Assembly: GCF_026626635.1 (NCBI RefSeq)
Contig: NZ_JAPNKA010000001.1
Span: forward strand, 12,384,501 to 12,448,500
Reading direction: 5' to 3'
DNA from: Archangium lansingense
GTDB taxonomy: Bacteria; Myxococcota; Myxococcia; Myxococcales; Myxococcaceae
DNA: 64,000 nucleotides
The translations under genes were made by a program, and so were the position numbers. The notes under the pieces were generated by a model. The model saw nothing but the letters and a program-made list of their open reading frames with translations. It made no database searches and was not told the origin of the DNA. This document shows, in pieces, positions 8,724 through 18,031 of the stretch. Each line of letters opens with the position of its first letter. The first letter of the stretch is position 1.

Positions 8724-10192
8724 GACTCGTCTTCCGGCTTCGACGGCGAAGCGGAAGGGGCCGGGGCCTTCTGTACGTAGGACACCACCGGACCACCGCC
8801 ACCGCCACCGCCACCGCCACCGCCTCGAGGCTGACGTGGCCCACGCTCGGGCCGCTCGCTCCTCCGCTCCGGAGGACGCCCCCGCGGGCCCTGTGGCCCC
8901 TGCTGCTCCGAGGGCCTCGTGCCCTGCTCTCCCCACCGCCGCTGGCCTTCTCCGTTGCCCCGAGGGAGTCGCTCTCCCCGTGCACGGTCTCCCTGAGGGA
9001 AGCGCTCACCCTGCTGGCGGTCGTTCCGCGGCGGCCGCTCTCCCTGCGGACGGTCTCCCCGCGGCGGCCGCTCTCCCCGCGGCGGCCGCTCTCCCTGGGG
9101 GAAGCGCTCGCCTTGTGGACGGTCATTCCGCGGCGGCCGCTCTCCCTGGGGGAAGCGCTCGCCTTGTGGACGGTCATTCCGCGGTGGCCGGTCTCCCTGG
9201 GGGAAGCGCTCGCCTTGCGGACGGTCATTCCGCGGTGGCCGGTCTCCCTGCGGACGGTCACTCCGAGGAGGACGCTCACCCTGGGGACGCATCTCCCGAG
9301 GACCCTGCTCCGACCACTGGCGCGGGCCTTCACCGTTGCCTCGAGGGAAGCGCTCGCCCTGCGGACGGTCGTTCCGCGGCGGCCGGTCTCCCCGCGGCGG
9401 CCGGTCTCCCCCATTGAAACGGTTCCCGCCGTTGCGCGGCCCGTTGCCCTGGAAGCGCCCCGTGGGCACGAAGTCCGGCGTCAGCTCACGCTTCGTGTAC
9501 GCCCGCCAGATTTCGCTCGCGTCCCCTGCCCGCGCCCGCAGGCTCGGGTCCGCCGCCTCGAAGTAGCGGCGCAGGTTCTCCACGTCCCGATTGAAGAAGA
9601 ACTCGGCCTGGCTGTTGGCCGCCGCATCCACCACCTGCGGAAAGTCGATGATGGTGGCCCCGCGGTTGCCCAGCAGGATGTTGAAGGCCGACAGGTCTCC
9701 GTGGATGAGGTCGCAGCACAGCATCCGGATGGCCTGGTTGCGCAGGTCGAAGTACAGCGCCGAGGCCTCCTCGGCCGTGAGCGCCGCCTCCTCCAGCCGC
9801 GGTGCCGGGTGACCCTCGAGGTCCAGCACCAGCTCCATCAGCAGCACGCCCTCGTAGAACATCACCGGCTTGGGCACGCACACCCCGGCGGCGAACAGCT
9901 TGCCCAGGGCATCGGCCTCGGCCGTCTTCCACGCGTCCTCGGCGGCCTGCACCCCGAAGCGGCTCCCCTTGGCGATGGCGCGCGCGGTGCGGCTGTTGCG
10001 CACCTGCCGGCCCTCCCGGTAGCCCGAGTTGTTGCGGAAGTTGCGGTGCTCGCGCTCCTTATAAATCTTCGCGGCGACCACCTCTCCGTGGTGGCGGACA
10101 AGATACACGTCCGCCTCCTTGCCACTCTTGAGGCGGCCCACCACTTCGTCAATCACACCGTCGGTCAACAGGACTTGGAGCGCTTCGTTCAT
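8720..10192 (-). CDS. RIO-type serine kinase with a long Arg/Pro/Gly-rich C-terminal tail
   Basis: 490 residues. The kinase core has the RIO hallmarks: nucleotide loop GKEADVYL (24-31), Lys42 in AAKIYK, catalytic loop IHGDLSAFN with Asp166 and Asn171, and metal loop IDFPQ with Asp183. RIO kinases are atypical Ser kinases/ATPases, best known in ribosome maturation in eukaryotes and archaea; bacterial roles are poorly known. From about residue 255 the protein becomes a 200-residue disordered tail of repeats such as ERFPQGERPPRNDRPQG (17 residues, 51 bp), ending in a poly-Gly run and the acidic end KPEDES. The tail is strongly basic and RGG-like, suggesting RNA or ribosome binding (inference). 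It starts at ATG 10190-10192 and lies downstream of the desaturase gene at 10242, on the same strand with a 49-bp gap. Confidence 0.88.
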   Translation of the reverse strand: MNEALQVLLTDGVIDEVVGRLKSGKEADVYLVRHHGEVVAAKIYKEREHRNFRNNSGYREGRQVRNSRTARAIAKGSRFGVQAAEDAWKTAEADALGKLFAAGVCVPKPVMFYEGVLLMELVLDLEGHPAPRLEEAALTAEEASALYFDLRNQAIRMLCCDLIHGDLSAFNILLGNRGATIIDFPQVVDAAANSQAEFFFNRDVENLRRYFEAADPSLRARAGDASEIWRAYTKRELTPDFVPTGRFQGNGPRNGGNRFNGGDRPPRGDRPPRNDRPQGERFPRGNGEGPRQWSEQGPREMRPQGERPPRSDRPQGDRPPRNDRPQGERFPQGDRPPRNDRPQGERFPQGERPPRNDRPQGERFPQGERPPRGERPPRGDRPQGERPPRNDRQQGERFPQGDRARGERLPRGNGEGQRRWGEQGTRPSEQQGPQGPRGRPPERRSERPERGPRQPRGGGGGGGGGGGPVVSYVQKAPAPSASPSKPEDES

Positions 10193-10241
10193 CGTTCGCG
10201 TGTCGGAAGGCTCCGAGTCCTACCACGTATTCCGGATGACC

Positions 10242-11816
10242 TCAGCCCACACGTGCATGGAGCCCGGTCGAATGCTCCTCGACCGGCGGCACATAGGGCC
10301 AACCGGCCAGGGGCCCCTTCCCTGCCTCCCGGGAGAGGTAGTCCGCCGCGATGTTGGCGCTTTCCATGATGGTGAGCAGCCCGCTGCCCGGGTGCGTCCC
10401 ACCCCCTACCCAGTAGAGCCCCTCGACGCTGGGACTCTTCACATGGGGTCGCAGCGGACCCAACTGTGTCCAGGTGTGCGACAGATTGAAGACGGCCCCC
10501 CGGAAGACATTGAAGTCGTCCCGCCAGGTCTGGGCGGTGAAGTAGCGCTCGGCGCGGAGGTGCTGGCGCACCCCCCTCAGACCCACCTTCTCCAGCATGG
10601 CCGGAATCCGCTCGCGCAGCGTGCGCTCCGTGGCCGCCCAGTCCACCTCCCGCGAGGTGTTGGGCGTAGGCACCAGGACATACAAGGTGGAGTGGCCCTC
10701 GGGCGCCCCGCTCCTGTCCGTCACCCCCGGGTTGCAGACGTAGAAGGGCGGGTCGTCCACGTCCACCTTCTGGTCCTCCAGGGCCTCCCGGTCCGTGCGC
10801 CGCGCGCTGTTGGAGAGATAGATGAGGTGGTGGGGCAGCTCCTCATAGACCCGGTCCACCCCGTAGTAGGCCATGAAGGTGCTGCACGAGTACTTCGCCT
10901 TCTCCAGCGCCTCGTCCGTCAGCCGCGTGCCGGCGCGAGCCTCGGAGGGGACGAGCTTCTGGGCCGCGTAGGGCAGGTCCGCGTTCACCACCACCGCGTC
11001 TGCCTCCAGCCGCTCGCCGCCCGCCAGCCGTACCCCCGCCGCCCGGCCATACTCCACCAGGACTTGCTCTACCGGGGTGCCCATCCGGAAGGTGACGCCC
11101 AGGTCCTCGGCGCACTTCATCATCCCCCGCGCCAGGGCTCGGAAACCGCCCTCCACGTGCCACACCCCGAAGGCCAGCTCCAGGTAGGGGATGACGCTGA
11201 ACACCGAGGAGCACGTGGTGGGGTGCAGCCCCAGGTACTTGGAGGGATAGGAGAGCGCGTAGGTGATGCGGTCATCGTGGAAGAAGCCGTCCAGGTGCCG
11301 GTAGAGCGTCTGCCACGGCTTGAAGCGCAGCGTGGAGAGCAACCGCCAGGGTGCATAGTAGGCCAGGCTGTCAGCATGCGTGGCCATGAACTTCTCATAG
11401 GCCAGCGGGTACTTCTCCCGGCTCTCCTCCAGCCAGCGGCGCAGCGCGGGCGCCTTGTCCGCGCCGAACTTCGCCACCTCCCGCTCCATCCGCGCCGCGT
11501 CTCGGGTGGTGTCCAGGTACGTACCGTCCCAGAAGTGCACCCGGGTGTTGGTGTCCAGCGGCACCAGCTTCACATAGTCGGAGATGCGCTTGCCCGAGCG
11601 CTCGAAGATGCGCTCCAGCACCCCGGGGAGCTGCAGGATGGAGGGCCCCGTGTCCACGGCGTACTCGCCGTGCTCGCCCAGGGTGAGCCCCCTCATCCGC
11701 CCTCCGGGCACCCGCTCCTTCTCCACTACCGTGACCTTCAGCCCCAACCCCGCGAGGTTGATGGCGGCCGACAGGCCCCCGGGTCCCGCTCCCACGACGA
11801 TGACGTGACGTACCAT
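10242..11816 (-). CDS. CrtI-like phytoene desaturase / carotenoid dehydrogenase
   Basis: 524 residues from ATG 11814-11816. An N-terminal Rossmann motif (VVGAGPGGLSAAINLAGLG, residues 7-25) binds FAD, followed by VVEKERVPGGRM. The C-terminal family signature is GLYWVGGGTHPGSGLLTIMESA. Length and motifs fit bacterial CrtI-type desaturases (about 490-530 residues). Myxobacteria carry two CrtI paralogues for carotenoid synthesis; which one this is cannot be told here, and no other crt gene lies in the window. It diverges from the histidine kinase gene at 11893 with 76 bp between start codons, so their promoters overlap. Confidence 0.85.
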   Translation of the reverse strand: MVRHVIVVGAGPGGLSAAINLAGLGLKVTVVEKERVPGGRMRGLTLGEHGEYAVDTGPSILQLPGVLERIFERSGKRISDYVKLVPLDTNTRVHFWDGTYLDTTRDAARMEREVAKFGADKAPALRRWLEESREKYPLAYEKFMATHADSLAYYAPWRLLSTLRFKPWQTLYRHLDGFFHDDRITYALSYPSKYLGLHPTTCSSVFSVIPYLELAFGVWHVEGGFRALARGMMKCAEDLGVTFRMGTPVEQVLVEYGRAAGVRLAGGERLEADAVVVNADLPYAAQKLVPSEARAGTRLTDEALEKAKYSCSTFMAYYGVDRVYEELPHHLIYLSNSARRTDREALEDQKVDVDDPPFYVCNPGVTDRSGAPEGHSTLYVLVPTPNTSREVDWAATERTLRERIPAMLEKVGLRGVRQHLRAERYFTAQTWRDDFNVFRGAVFNLSHTWTQLGPLRPHVKSPSVEGLYWVGGGTHPGSGLLTIMESANIAADYLSREAGKGPLAGWPYVPPVEEHSTGLHARVG

Positions 11817-11892
11817 GGCGGCGCTACGATGCCTGGAAGCCGCCGGCGTTGCAGCTCTCCAGGCGGGCAGGCGTCCTGATTCTTCAGCCCCG

Positions 11893-13740
11893 ATGGCACG
11901 ATTCCCGCTGGCCCGGGCGTTCTTCCCGCCGATGCGAAAGGCCGTCGCCGGTTTCATCTTCGTCGCCCTGGTCGCCATGCTGCTGGGCACCAGCTCGCTC
12001 GCCGTCCTGCACTCCACCCTGCACAGCCAGGACCAGCTCATCACCGGGTACATGGAGGACGTGGTCCTCACCCAGGAGCTCGTCACGGCCAACACCCACC
12101 TCATGCACCGGACGAGTGACTTCCTCCTCTTCGAGGACGAGCGCTACCTGGCCGGGCTGCAGCAGGCTCGGCTGAACTTCGGAACCGTCATCGCGCAGCT
12201 CACGCGCCACGAGCCCCGGACGCCAGAGGAGCGCCGGCTGGTGGAGCACTTCCTGGAGACCCGGACTCGGGCGAGCCCCGTGCTGGAGCGCATCATCGAC
12301 CGGCGGCTCAAAGAGGGCCCCGCGTCCGGCCCCCAGCTGCTGGCGGAGCTGCAACCCATCCGCGTCGAGCTGGAGAAGACCCTGAACGCACTGGCCGACC
12401 ACGAGCGCGAGCGCTACTGGGAGGCCCGCTATCAGACCCGGTCGAACTCCACCCATGCGCTGGGGATGCTCGCCCTGGGCTTCCTCGGGACGGTGCTGGT
12501 GACCCTGGCCCTGGGTGTCTTCCTGTTACGCGCGCTCCGGCAGCGCGTGCGCGCCGAGACGGAACGGGCCGGGATGTTGGAGCGCGAGCACGCCGCCCAC
12601 CGCGCAGTGGAGGAGCGGCAGGCGCTGTTGGACCTTGTCATCGAGCAGAGCGGGGATGCCATCGTGGTGACGGACGCCCAGGGCGTCATCCAGCTCTTCA
12701 ACGCCGAGGCCGAGCGCCAGCACGGCGTCACCCGCCAGCAAGTGTCCGCCCCCGAGTGGGCCTCCACCTTCGGCCTGCTCACCCTGGACGGGCAGCCCCT
12801 GCCCCTGAGCGAGACGCCCCTCTACCGCGCCCTCGAGGGCGAGCCGGTGAGCAACGCCCGCTGGTTGGTGAGGCGCCCGGATGGCTCGGTCCGCACCTTG
12901 TGCGGCACTGCCTCGCCCTTGCACCGCCCGGACGGCTCGCCCGTGGGCGCCGTGCTCACCGCCCGCGACGAGACGGAGCGCCTGGCCTTGGAGCAGCAGC
13001 GCGACGAGTCATTGGAGCGGCTGCGCACCACCGCGGAGTTCCGCGAGCGCTTCCTCGGCATCGTCGGGCATGACCTGCGCAACCCCCTCAACGCCATCAC
13101 CCTCTCGGCCCGCGTGCTGCTGGTGTCCGAGGCCCTGCCCGAGCGCGAGCTGAAGGCGGTGCGGCGCATTGCCTCCAGCGCGGACCGGATGGTGCGGATG
13201 ATCTCCGAGCTGCTGGACTTCACCCGCAGCCGGCTGGGAGGCGGCATGCCCGTGGACCCGAGCCTGGCGGACCTGTCGGCCATCTGTCGCGAGGCGCTGG
13301 AGGAGTTGGAGACCTCGCACCCTGGCTCGCGCCTGTCGCTGCGAGTGCTCGGACATGGGTTGGGTGAGTGGGACTCGGGACGGCTCTCCCAGGTCATCTC
13401 CAACCTGGTGGGCAATGCCTTGCAGTACAGCCCCGAGGGCTCACCCATCCGCGTCACCGTGGACGGGCACGCACCTCATGAGGTGATGCTCTCCGTGCAC
13501 AACGAGGGCGCACCCATCCCCGAGGACGTGCTGCCGGAGCTCTTCGAGCCCTTCCGCCGCGGTACCCGCGAGCGCACGCACAACAGTGGCGGGCTCGGGC
13601 TCGGGCTCTACATCGTGCAGCAGATCATCCTCGCTCACGGTGGAACGTTGAGCGCCGAGTCCCACTCGGGCGATGGCACCACCTTCACCGCGAGACTCCC
13701 GCGCGACAACCCAGGCAGGCTGGCCATGCTCGTGAATTGA
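11893..13740 (+). CDS. Membrane-bound PAS histidine kinase
   Basis: 615 residues. Two membrane helices (about 14-36 and 200-220) flank a helical periplasmic sensor of about 160 residues. A coiled coil follows, then a PAS domain (LVIEQSGDAIVVTDAQGVI, about 255-370), a HisKA domain with the phosphorylated His in IVGHDLRNPLNAI, and an HATPase with GGLGLGLYIV. The catalytic half closely resembles the kinases at 15413-18031 and 63186-64000, so they are paralogues. I chose ATG 11893; ATGs at 11815 (inside the opposite gene's start) and 11932 are alternatives. No cognate regulator lies next to it. Confidence 0.88.
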   Translation: MARFPLARAFFPPMRKAVAGFIFVALVAMLLGTSSLAVLHSTLHSQDQLITGYMEDVVLTQELVTANTHLMHRTSDFLLFEDERYLAGLQQARLNFGTVIAQLTRHEPRTPEERRLVEHFLETRTRASPVLERIIDRRLKEGPASGPQLLAELQPIRVELEKTLNALADHERERYWEARYQTRSNSTHALGMLALGFLGTVLVTLALGVFLLRALRQRVRAETERAGMLEREHAAHRAVEERQALLDLVIEQSGDAIVVTDAQGVIQLFNAEAERQHGVTRQQVSAPEWASTFGLLTLDGQPLPLSETPLYRALEGEPVSNARWLVRRPDGSVRTLCGTASPLHRPDGSPVGAVLTARDETERLALEQQRDESLERLRTTAEFRERFLGIVGHDLRNPLNAITLSARVLLVSEALPERELKAVRRIASSADRMVRMISELLDFTRSRLGGGMPVDPSLADLSAICREALEELETSHPGSRLSLRVLGHGLGEWDSGRLSQVISNLVGNALQYSPEGSPIRVTVDGHAPHEVMLSVHNEGAPIPEDVLPELFEPFRRGTRERTHNSGGLGLGLYIVQQIILAHGGTLSAESHSGDGTTFTARLPRDNPGRLAMLVN

Positions 13741-13815
13741 GGCCGCGCGAGAGCGGAGCGCGAGAAACTGGGTGCATGGCGATGCTCGCGGAAGGCGGGT
13801 AGGCTGATTCCTCCC

Positions 13816-14580
13816 ATGTCCGCAGCGAAGCACCTCAACCCGTGGCTCCTGGTTACACTCCTCGTCGGGCTGGGGTGCTCAGCGCCCAGGCCCATCGAAG
13901 GCGTCTGGCGCCCTGGCCCCGGGGAGGACCCGGACCACATCCCGGGACCAATGAAGAACTTCGGCCCGTTCGACTCCTACGCGGACGCACTGAAGGCCGC
14001 CTGCCCGCTCATCCTCTCCAAGCCCAACGCCACCGTGGGCTATCTCCAGGACTTGAACCCCGAACTGGCAGCCCGAACCTCCACCGAATATTGCGCTTGG
14101 CTCTATTACACTCCGGAGCACAAGTACGAGATGAGCATGCTGACGGACTTGTCTCAGCCGGATGATCTCGTGACCCACAAGAAAACCTGTGTGCTCCCCA
14201 CGTACGTGAATGACTCGCGCTATGCGCCGGGCGAACTCAAATACATCTTCGCCCTTCACAATCATCCCTTCGGCGGCACCCTCTCCTTGAGCGACTACCG
14301 GTTCATCGAACAAATGGCCTACCATCACGCCTGGGAAGTCGAAACGAGGAACGGCAAGGTCCGGCTCGCGATCATCGCCTTCTTCTCGCGATCGAAGGCC
14401 CCAGCGGCGCCTACTTGCGATGGCTTCTATCAATATGTTCCCGCCACACGCGTGGTCACGACGTGGGTCCAGACGCAGGGCCGCTGGAAGATGACGAAGC
14501 ACGAAATCCTCGAGTGGCTCAATGACAAAACCTATCGGCTCAGAAGCATCCAGGAAGACGCCGGCCGGAATCCACATTGA
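13816..14580 (+). CDS. Lipoprotein with JAMM/MPN-like metalloprotease motif
   Basis: 254 residues. Residues 1-21 are a lipoprotein signal (LLVTLLVGLGC, lipidated Cys21). Residues 91-96 (EYCAWL) resemble the ExCGxL strand that carries the catalytic Glu of JAMM proteins. His148 and His150 in LHNHP, Ser157 and Asp160 fit HxH-x6-SxxD, one residue shorter than the usual HxH-x7-SxxD. Several Cys (63, 93, 125, 201) may form disulphides. JAMM folds are Zn peptidases or deubiquitinase-like enzymes, and they also occur in bacterial polymorphic toxins. An envelope-anchored hydrolase is therefore inferred. The next lipoprotein gene starts 9 bp downstream, so the pair is probably an operon. Confidence 0.7.
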   Translation: MSAAKHLNPWLLVTLLVGLGCSAPRPIEGVWRPGPGEDPDHIPGPMKNFGPFDSYADALKAACPLILSKPNATVGYLQDLNPELAARTSTEYCAWLYYTPEHKYEMSMLTDLSQPDDLVTHKKTCVLPTYVNDSRYAPGELKYIFALHNHPFGGTLSLSDYRFIEQMAYHHAWEVETRNGKVRLAIIAFFSRSKAPAAPTCDGFYQYVPATRVVTTWVQTQGRWKMTKHEILEWLNDKTYRLRSIQEDAGRNPH

Positions 14581-14589
14581 GGATGATTC

Positions 14590-15459
14590 ATGAGTCCGAG
14601 AAAACTGATTGTCGTCACTGCCCTCGCGCTCTCGAGCTGCATACGAAAGTGGGAGCCCTTCTCGACACGGCCGGAGCAGGACAGGACCGTCATCTTCCCG
14701 CTGTCCGTCGGAAGTGGCCTTGTCGAGATCAAGCCCCAAGAGGAAACGTATGAATTGGATGGCGAGGTGCTGCGTGCGCTGATGATCGTCTCCAATGACC
14801 TCTTTCCTCCAGACACCTCCAAACTGGAGCTGCCGTGCAGGTTCAAGCCGCAGGCCCATACGTTCCGGTTCACCCGTCGGGGAGACGTCATCTTCGTCTA
14901 CGTCAACGAAGATCTCGCCTACTGCGGCCGCACGACTCACGCGCTGGATTCAGGCGCGAAATACGCCATCAGCAAGGACGGTCGCATCCTCCGGCGCGTC
15001 CTTGATGGGCTGGACGAGGATGATCACGTCTGGAGTCTGGAGACCCCCGATGGCGGGAGGGTGACGGTCGTCACGGAGTCGGGAGACAGCCCCACCCTGG
15101 AGGATCTGGACAGGCCCGACAGTGGAGTCCTGATGGTCACCACCGAACCGGTGACCATGCCCGACGTAATCGTCATCGAGCCGATCCCGGGTTTTGTGCC
15201 AATCCCAGAGAGTCCCGACTTCCCGCTCGGCAACACGATGTCTCCCTTTGATGACGCGGGGACGTGGCAGTGGCGGGCCGGCAAGCGCGTTCCAGTGACC
15301 CAGGAGTCCCCATCCTCGCCTTCCCCCGACCTGGATGGAGGAACTCCCGACACAGGCCCGGACGGGGGAACGCCTGATGGAGGCACACCTGGAGACGCCG
15401 GGCCCGGACCCCTCAGTGCACCCCCGTCCCCGCCGGATGCCGGGGCAGCCGCACCGTGA
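14590..15459 (+). CDS. Lipoprotein, unknown function, partner of the JAMM lipoprotein
   Basis: 289 residues from ATG 14590 with a short lipoprotein signal (LIVVTALALSSC, Cys17). Residues 25-140 look like a beta-rich domain. The last 55 residues are a repetitive Asp/Gly/Thr/Pro tail (DGGTPDTGPDGGTPDGG), probably an unstructured spacer. I do not recognise a family. It follows the JAMM lipoprotein by 9 bp in the same direction, suggesting co-transcription and a joint envelope role; a substrate, inhibitor or immunity role is only a guess. Its last 47 bp overlap the 3' end of the convergent histidine kinase gene. Confidence 0.65.
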   Translation: MSPRKLIVVTALALSSCIRKWEPFSTRPEQDRTVIFPLSVGSGLVEIKPQEETYELDGEVLRALMIVSNDLFPPDTSKLELPCRFKPQAHTFRFTRRGDVIFVYVNEDLAYCGRTTHALDSGAKYAISKDGRILRRVLDGLDEDDHVWSLETPDGGRVTVVTESGDSPTLEDLDRPDSGVLMVTTEPVTMPDVIVIEPIPGFVPIPESPDFPLGNTMSPFDDAGTWQWRAGKRVPVTQESPSSPSPDLDGGTPDTGPDGGTPDGGTPGDAGPGPLSAPPSPPDAGAAAP

Positions 15460-18031
15460 AGGTGGTGCCCTCCTCCTCCGTGGAGCACACCGACACCTCG
15501 CCCCCGTGCGCCCGCACAATCTGATCCACGATGTAGAGCCCCAGCCCCAGCCCCGACGTCGACGTCGGTGACTGCGCCTCCCCCGCGAACCGCTGGAAGG
15601 GCTCGAAGATAGAGCCAAGCCGCTCGGGCGGAATCGGCGTGCCCTCGTTCTGTACCTCCAGCCGCACGAAGCCTTCCTCCCCATACAGCGAGAAGCACAC
15701 CCGCGACTCCTCGGGACTGTAGTCGAGCGCGTTCTTCCCCAGGTTGATGAGCAGCTGCGAGAGCCGGTCCGCGTCCCACTCGCCCTGCAAGTCCCCCTCG
15801 ACCTTCAGGTCCACCTCCCGCCCGGGCCGTCCCGCCTCCAGCTCCTCCACCACCTCCCGGCACAGCGCCGCCAGCTCCACCTCCCGCGGGCTGATGGGAA
15901 TCCCGCCTCCCAGCCGCCCCCTCGCGAAGTCCATCAGGTCTGAAATCATCCGCTTCATCCGCTCGGCGCTGGCGATGATGCGGCGCGCTCCCTTCACGTG
16001 CCGCTCCCCCAGGTCCTCCGAGCGCAGCAGCGCGTTGGCCGACAGCAGGATGGCGTTGAGCGGGTTGCGCAGGTCATGCGAGACGATGCTCATGAAGCGC
16101 TCGCGGAACTCCGCCGTCCGGCGCAGGTGCTCCTCCGCGCGCTTCTGCTCCGTGATGTCCACCACCACCACGCCCAGCCCAGCGACGGTGCCATCCGCAT
16201 CTCGGACCGGGTAGTAGCTCGCCAGCCAGTGGCGCCTCATCCCGGGCCGGGCAGGCGTCTCCCCCGCTATCTCCGCGTCCACTACCGGCTGGCCCGTCTC
16301 CATCACCCGATGCAGGAGGGGCTCCACCTGGGGCGCAATCGCCGGCAGCACCTCGCGTATCGTCTTCCCCAAGTGCTCCTGGGGAGAAACCCCGTTGATC
16401 TGGGCCAGGTGCTCGTTGAGCCGCACGTAGCACAGCTCCGTGTCCCAGAAGCCCAGGCCCACCGGCACCGTCTCCATGATGGCGTCCAACCGGGAGAGGG
16501 CATCCTGCGCCGAGGTGCGCGCCCGCCGCTCGGCATCGTAGAGGCGCCCGCGCTCCAGCGCCTGGGCACACTGGCCCGCCACCACGCCCATCCAGGCCCG
16601 CTCGCCCGCGGGAAACGGGTGGCGCCGGCGGAAGGACAACCCGATGGCACCGATGACCCGCCCCTCCACCCCCAACGGCAGGCAGGCGAAGGCGCCGTAC
16701 TCCTCCATCCTGGGGTGGTCCCTCCATTGAGGGTAGTCCGCCAGCATCGCCTCCAGCGACTCGTAGAAGAGAGGGGCGCCCGTACGTACCGCGTCGCGGT
16801 ACATGACGGGGGCATCGGACGGAAAGTGTGTCCAGTCGCGAGTCTCGTCCTCGGAGTAGCCGGTGGCCTCCAGCATGTCGAACCACTGGCCGTCCTCCGA
16901 CAACAGCCCGAGCGACCCCCCTGCGGCCCCCAGCGCCCGCACCGCCTTCTCCACCACGACGTGGGCCACCTGCGCGGTGGTGAGCGCCTGCGACAGAGCG
17001 GCCGTCACCTCCTGCAGACGCTTCGTGCGCGACTCCTGCTCTCGCAGCCGCTCCAACGCCCGCTCCGCCTGCTCCCGCGCCTGACGCTCCCTCGCCGCCA
17101 GCTGCGCCTGGAGAATGAAGGCGGTGGCCCGGCTCACCATCGAGCCGAAGAGCAGCTTGTCCTCGTTGGAGAAGTCGAAGGCGGTGCGGCTGCCCATCAG
17201 CGCCACGCCCAGCGCCTCTTCCCCCTGCATCAGAGGAATGCCATACAACCCTCGCGTCCGCTGGCTCCGAAACACCCCCGACTTCACCTGCGAGGACGTG
17301 GCCGCCGAGCGCAGCGCCATGGGACACCGCTCGGCGGCGATGCGTCCTGCGAAGCCCTCACCCAGGTGCACGAAGAAGCCGGAGGCCACCAGTTCCTCCA
17401 GCCCCACCGAGGCACGTGCCCGGAGCACGTCCCCCTCGCGCAACAGCAGCGTCACCGAGTCCACCGCCGAGGTGGCCTCCAGCATGACGCGCAGCAGCTT
17501 CGGGAGGATGGTGTCCAGGTCCTCCGTCCCCAGCGCCGACTGGGAGATACGCTCCAGCACTTGGAAGGTGTGCTCGCGCGCCCGGGCATGGCGCGCGACG
17601 GCGGCACCTACCAGCGCGTCGAAGGCCCGGTTGAAGCGCTCCAGCTCCCCCAACACCGCGGCCAGCCCCTGCCCCCCACGGTGCTCCAGGTGCTCGGCGT
17701 ACAGCCGGAGGATGCTGGCACGCAGGGCCGAGTACTCGCCCGACACCTCCTCCAGGTCATGGCCCAGGTCCAGCCGATCCAGCACATCGAGCCGCGGCGT
17801 CTCCGCCCACTCCCCCGAGGCGCCCTGGTGGAGCGCCTCCATCATCACCGCCATGCGCTCGAGCAACACCGGGAGATGGGCCCCGAGCCGGGGATAGGGC
17901 AGGCCCCGGGTGCTGGGCAGCAACCGCACCGCCCGCTCCCAGTCCTCCAGGATGTGGGCGCGATGCCCCCGGATGAAGTCGTGGAGAGGGAGTTGCTCAG
18001 GTGTTTCCAGCGGTGTTGGGTGCTCCGCCAT
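15413..18031 (-). CDS. Soluble GAF-GAF-PAS histidine kinase
   Basis: 872 residues from ATG 18029-18031. No membrane segment. Domains in order: a helical N-terminal region of about 110 residues (LHDFIRGHRAHILEDWERAV) like the RsbR-type N-terminal domain found in myxobacterial kinases, GAF 1 (about 165-320), a coiled coil, GAF 2 (about 350-505), PAS (LDAIMETVPVGLGFWDTEL, about 525-640), HisKA with His in IVSHDLRNPLNAI, and HATPase with SGLGLGLYIVDQIV. It is a paralogue of the kinases at 11893 and 63186. Its start faces the chemosensory operon at 18325 across 293 bp. Confidence 0.88.
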   Translation of the reverse strand: MAEHPTPLETPEQLPLHDFIRGHRAHILEDWERAVRLLPSTRGLPYPRLGAHLPVLLERMAVMMEALHQGASGEWAETPRLDVLDRLDLGHDLEEVSGEYSALRASILRLYAEHLEHRGGQGLAAVLGELERFNRAFDALVGAAVARHARAREHTFQVLERISQSALGTEDLDTILPKLLRVMLEATSAVDSVTLLLREGDVLRARASVGLEELVASGFFVHLGEGFAGRIAAERCPMALRSAATSSQVKSGVFRSQRTRGLYGIPLMQGEEALGVALMGSRTAFDFSNEDKLLFGSMVSRATAFILQAQLAARERQAREQAERALERLREQESRTKRLQEVTAALSQALTTAQVAHVVVEKAVRALGAAGGSLGLLSEDGQWFDMLEATGYSEDETRDWTHFPSDAPVMYRDAVRTGAPLFYESLEAMLADYPQWRDHPRMEEYGAFACLPLGVEGRVIGAIGLSFRRRHPFPAGERAWMGVVAGQCAQALERGRLYDAERRARTSAQDALSRLDAIMETVPVGLGFWDTELCYVRLNEHLAQINGVSPQEHLGKTIREVLPAIAPQVEPLLHRVMETGQPVVDAEIAGETPARPGMRRHWLASYYPVRDADGTVAGLGVVVVDITEQKRAEEHLRRTAEFRERFMSIVSHDLRNPLNAILLSANALLRSEDLGERHVKGARRIIASAERMKRMISDLMDFARGRLGGGIPISPREVELAALCREVVEELEAGRPGREVDLKVEGDLQGEWDADRLSQLLINLGKNALDYSPEESRVCFSLYGEEGFVRLEVQNEGTPIPPERLGSIFEPFQRFAGEAQSPTSTSGLGLGLYIVDQIVRAHGGEVSVCSTEEEGTTFTVRLPRHPAGTGVH

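Noticed and set aside
8990..9420. Tandem repeats considered as a non-coding satellite
   Set aside because: They keep a 51-bp period in frame and encode the repetitive tail of the RIO kinase.
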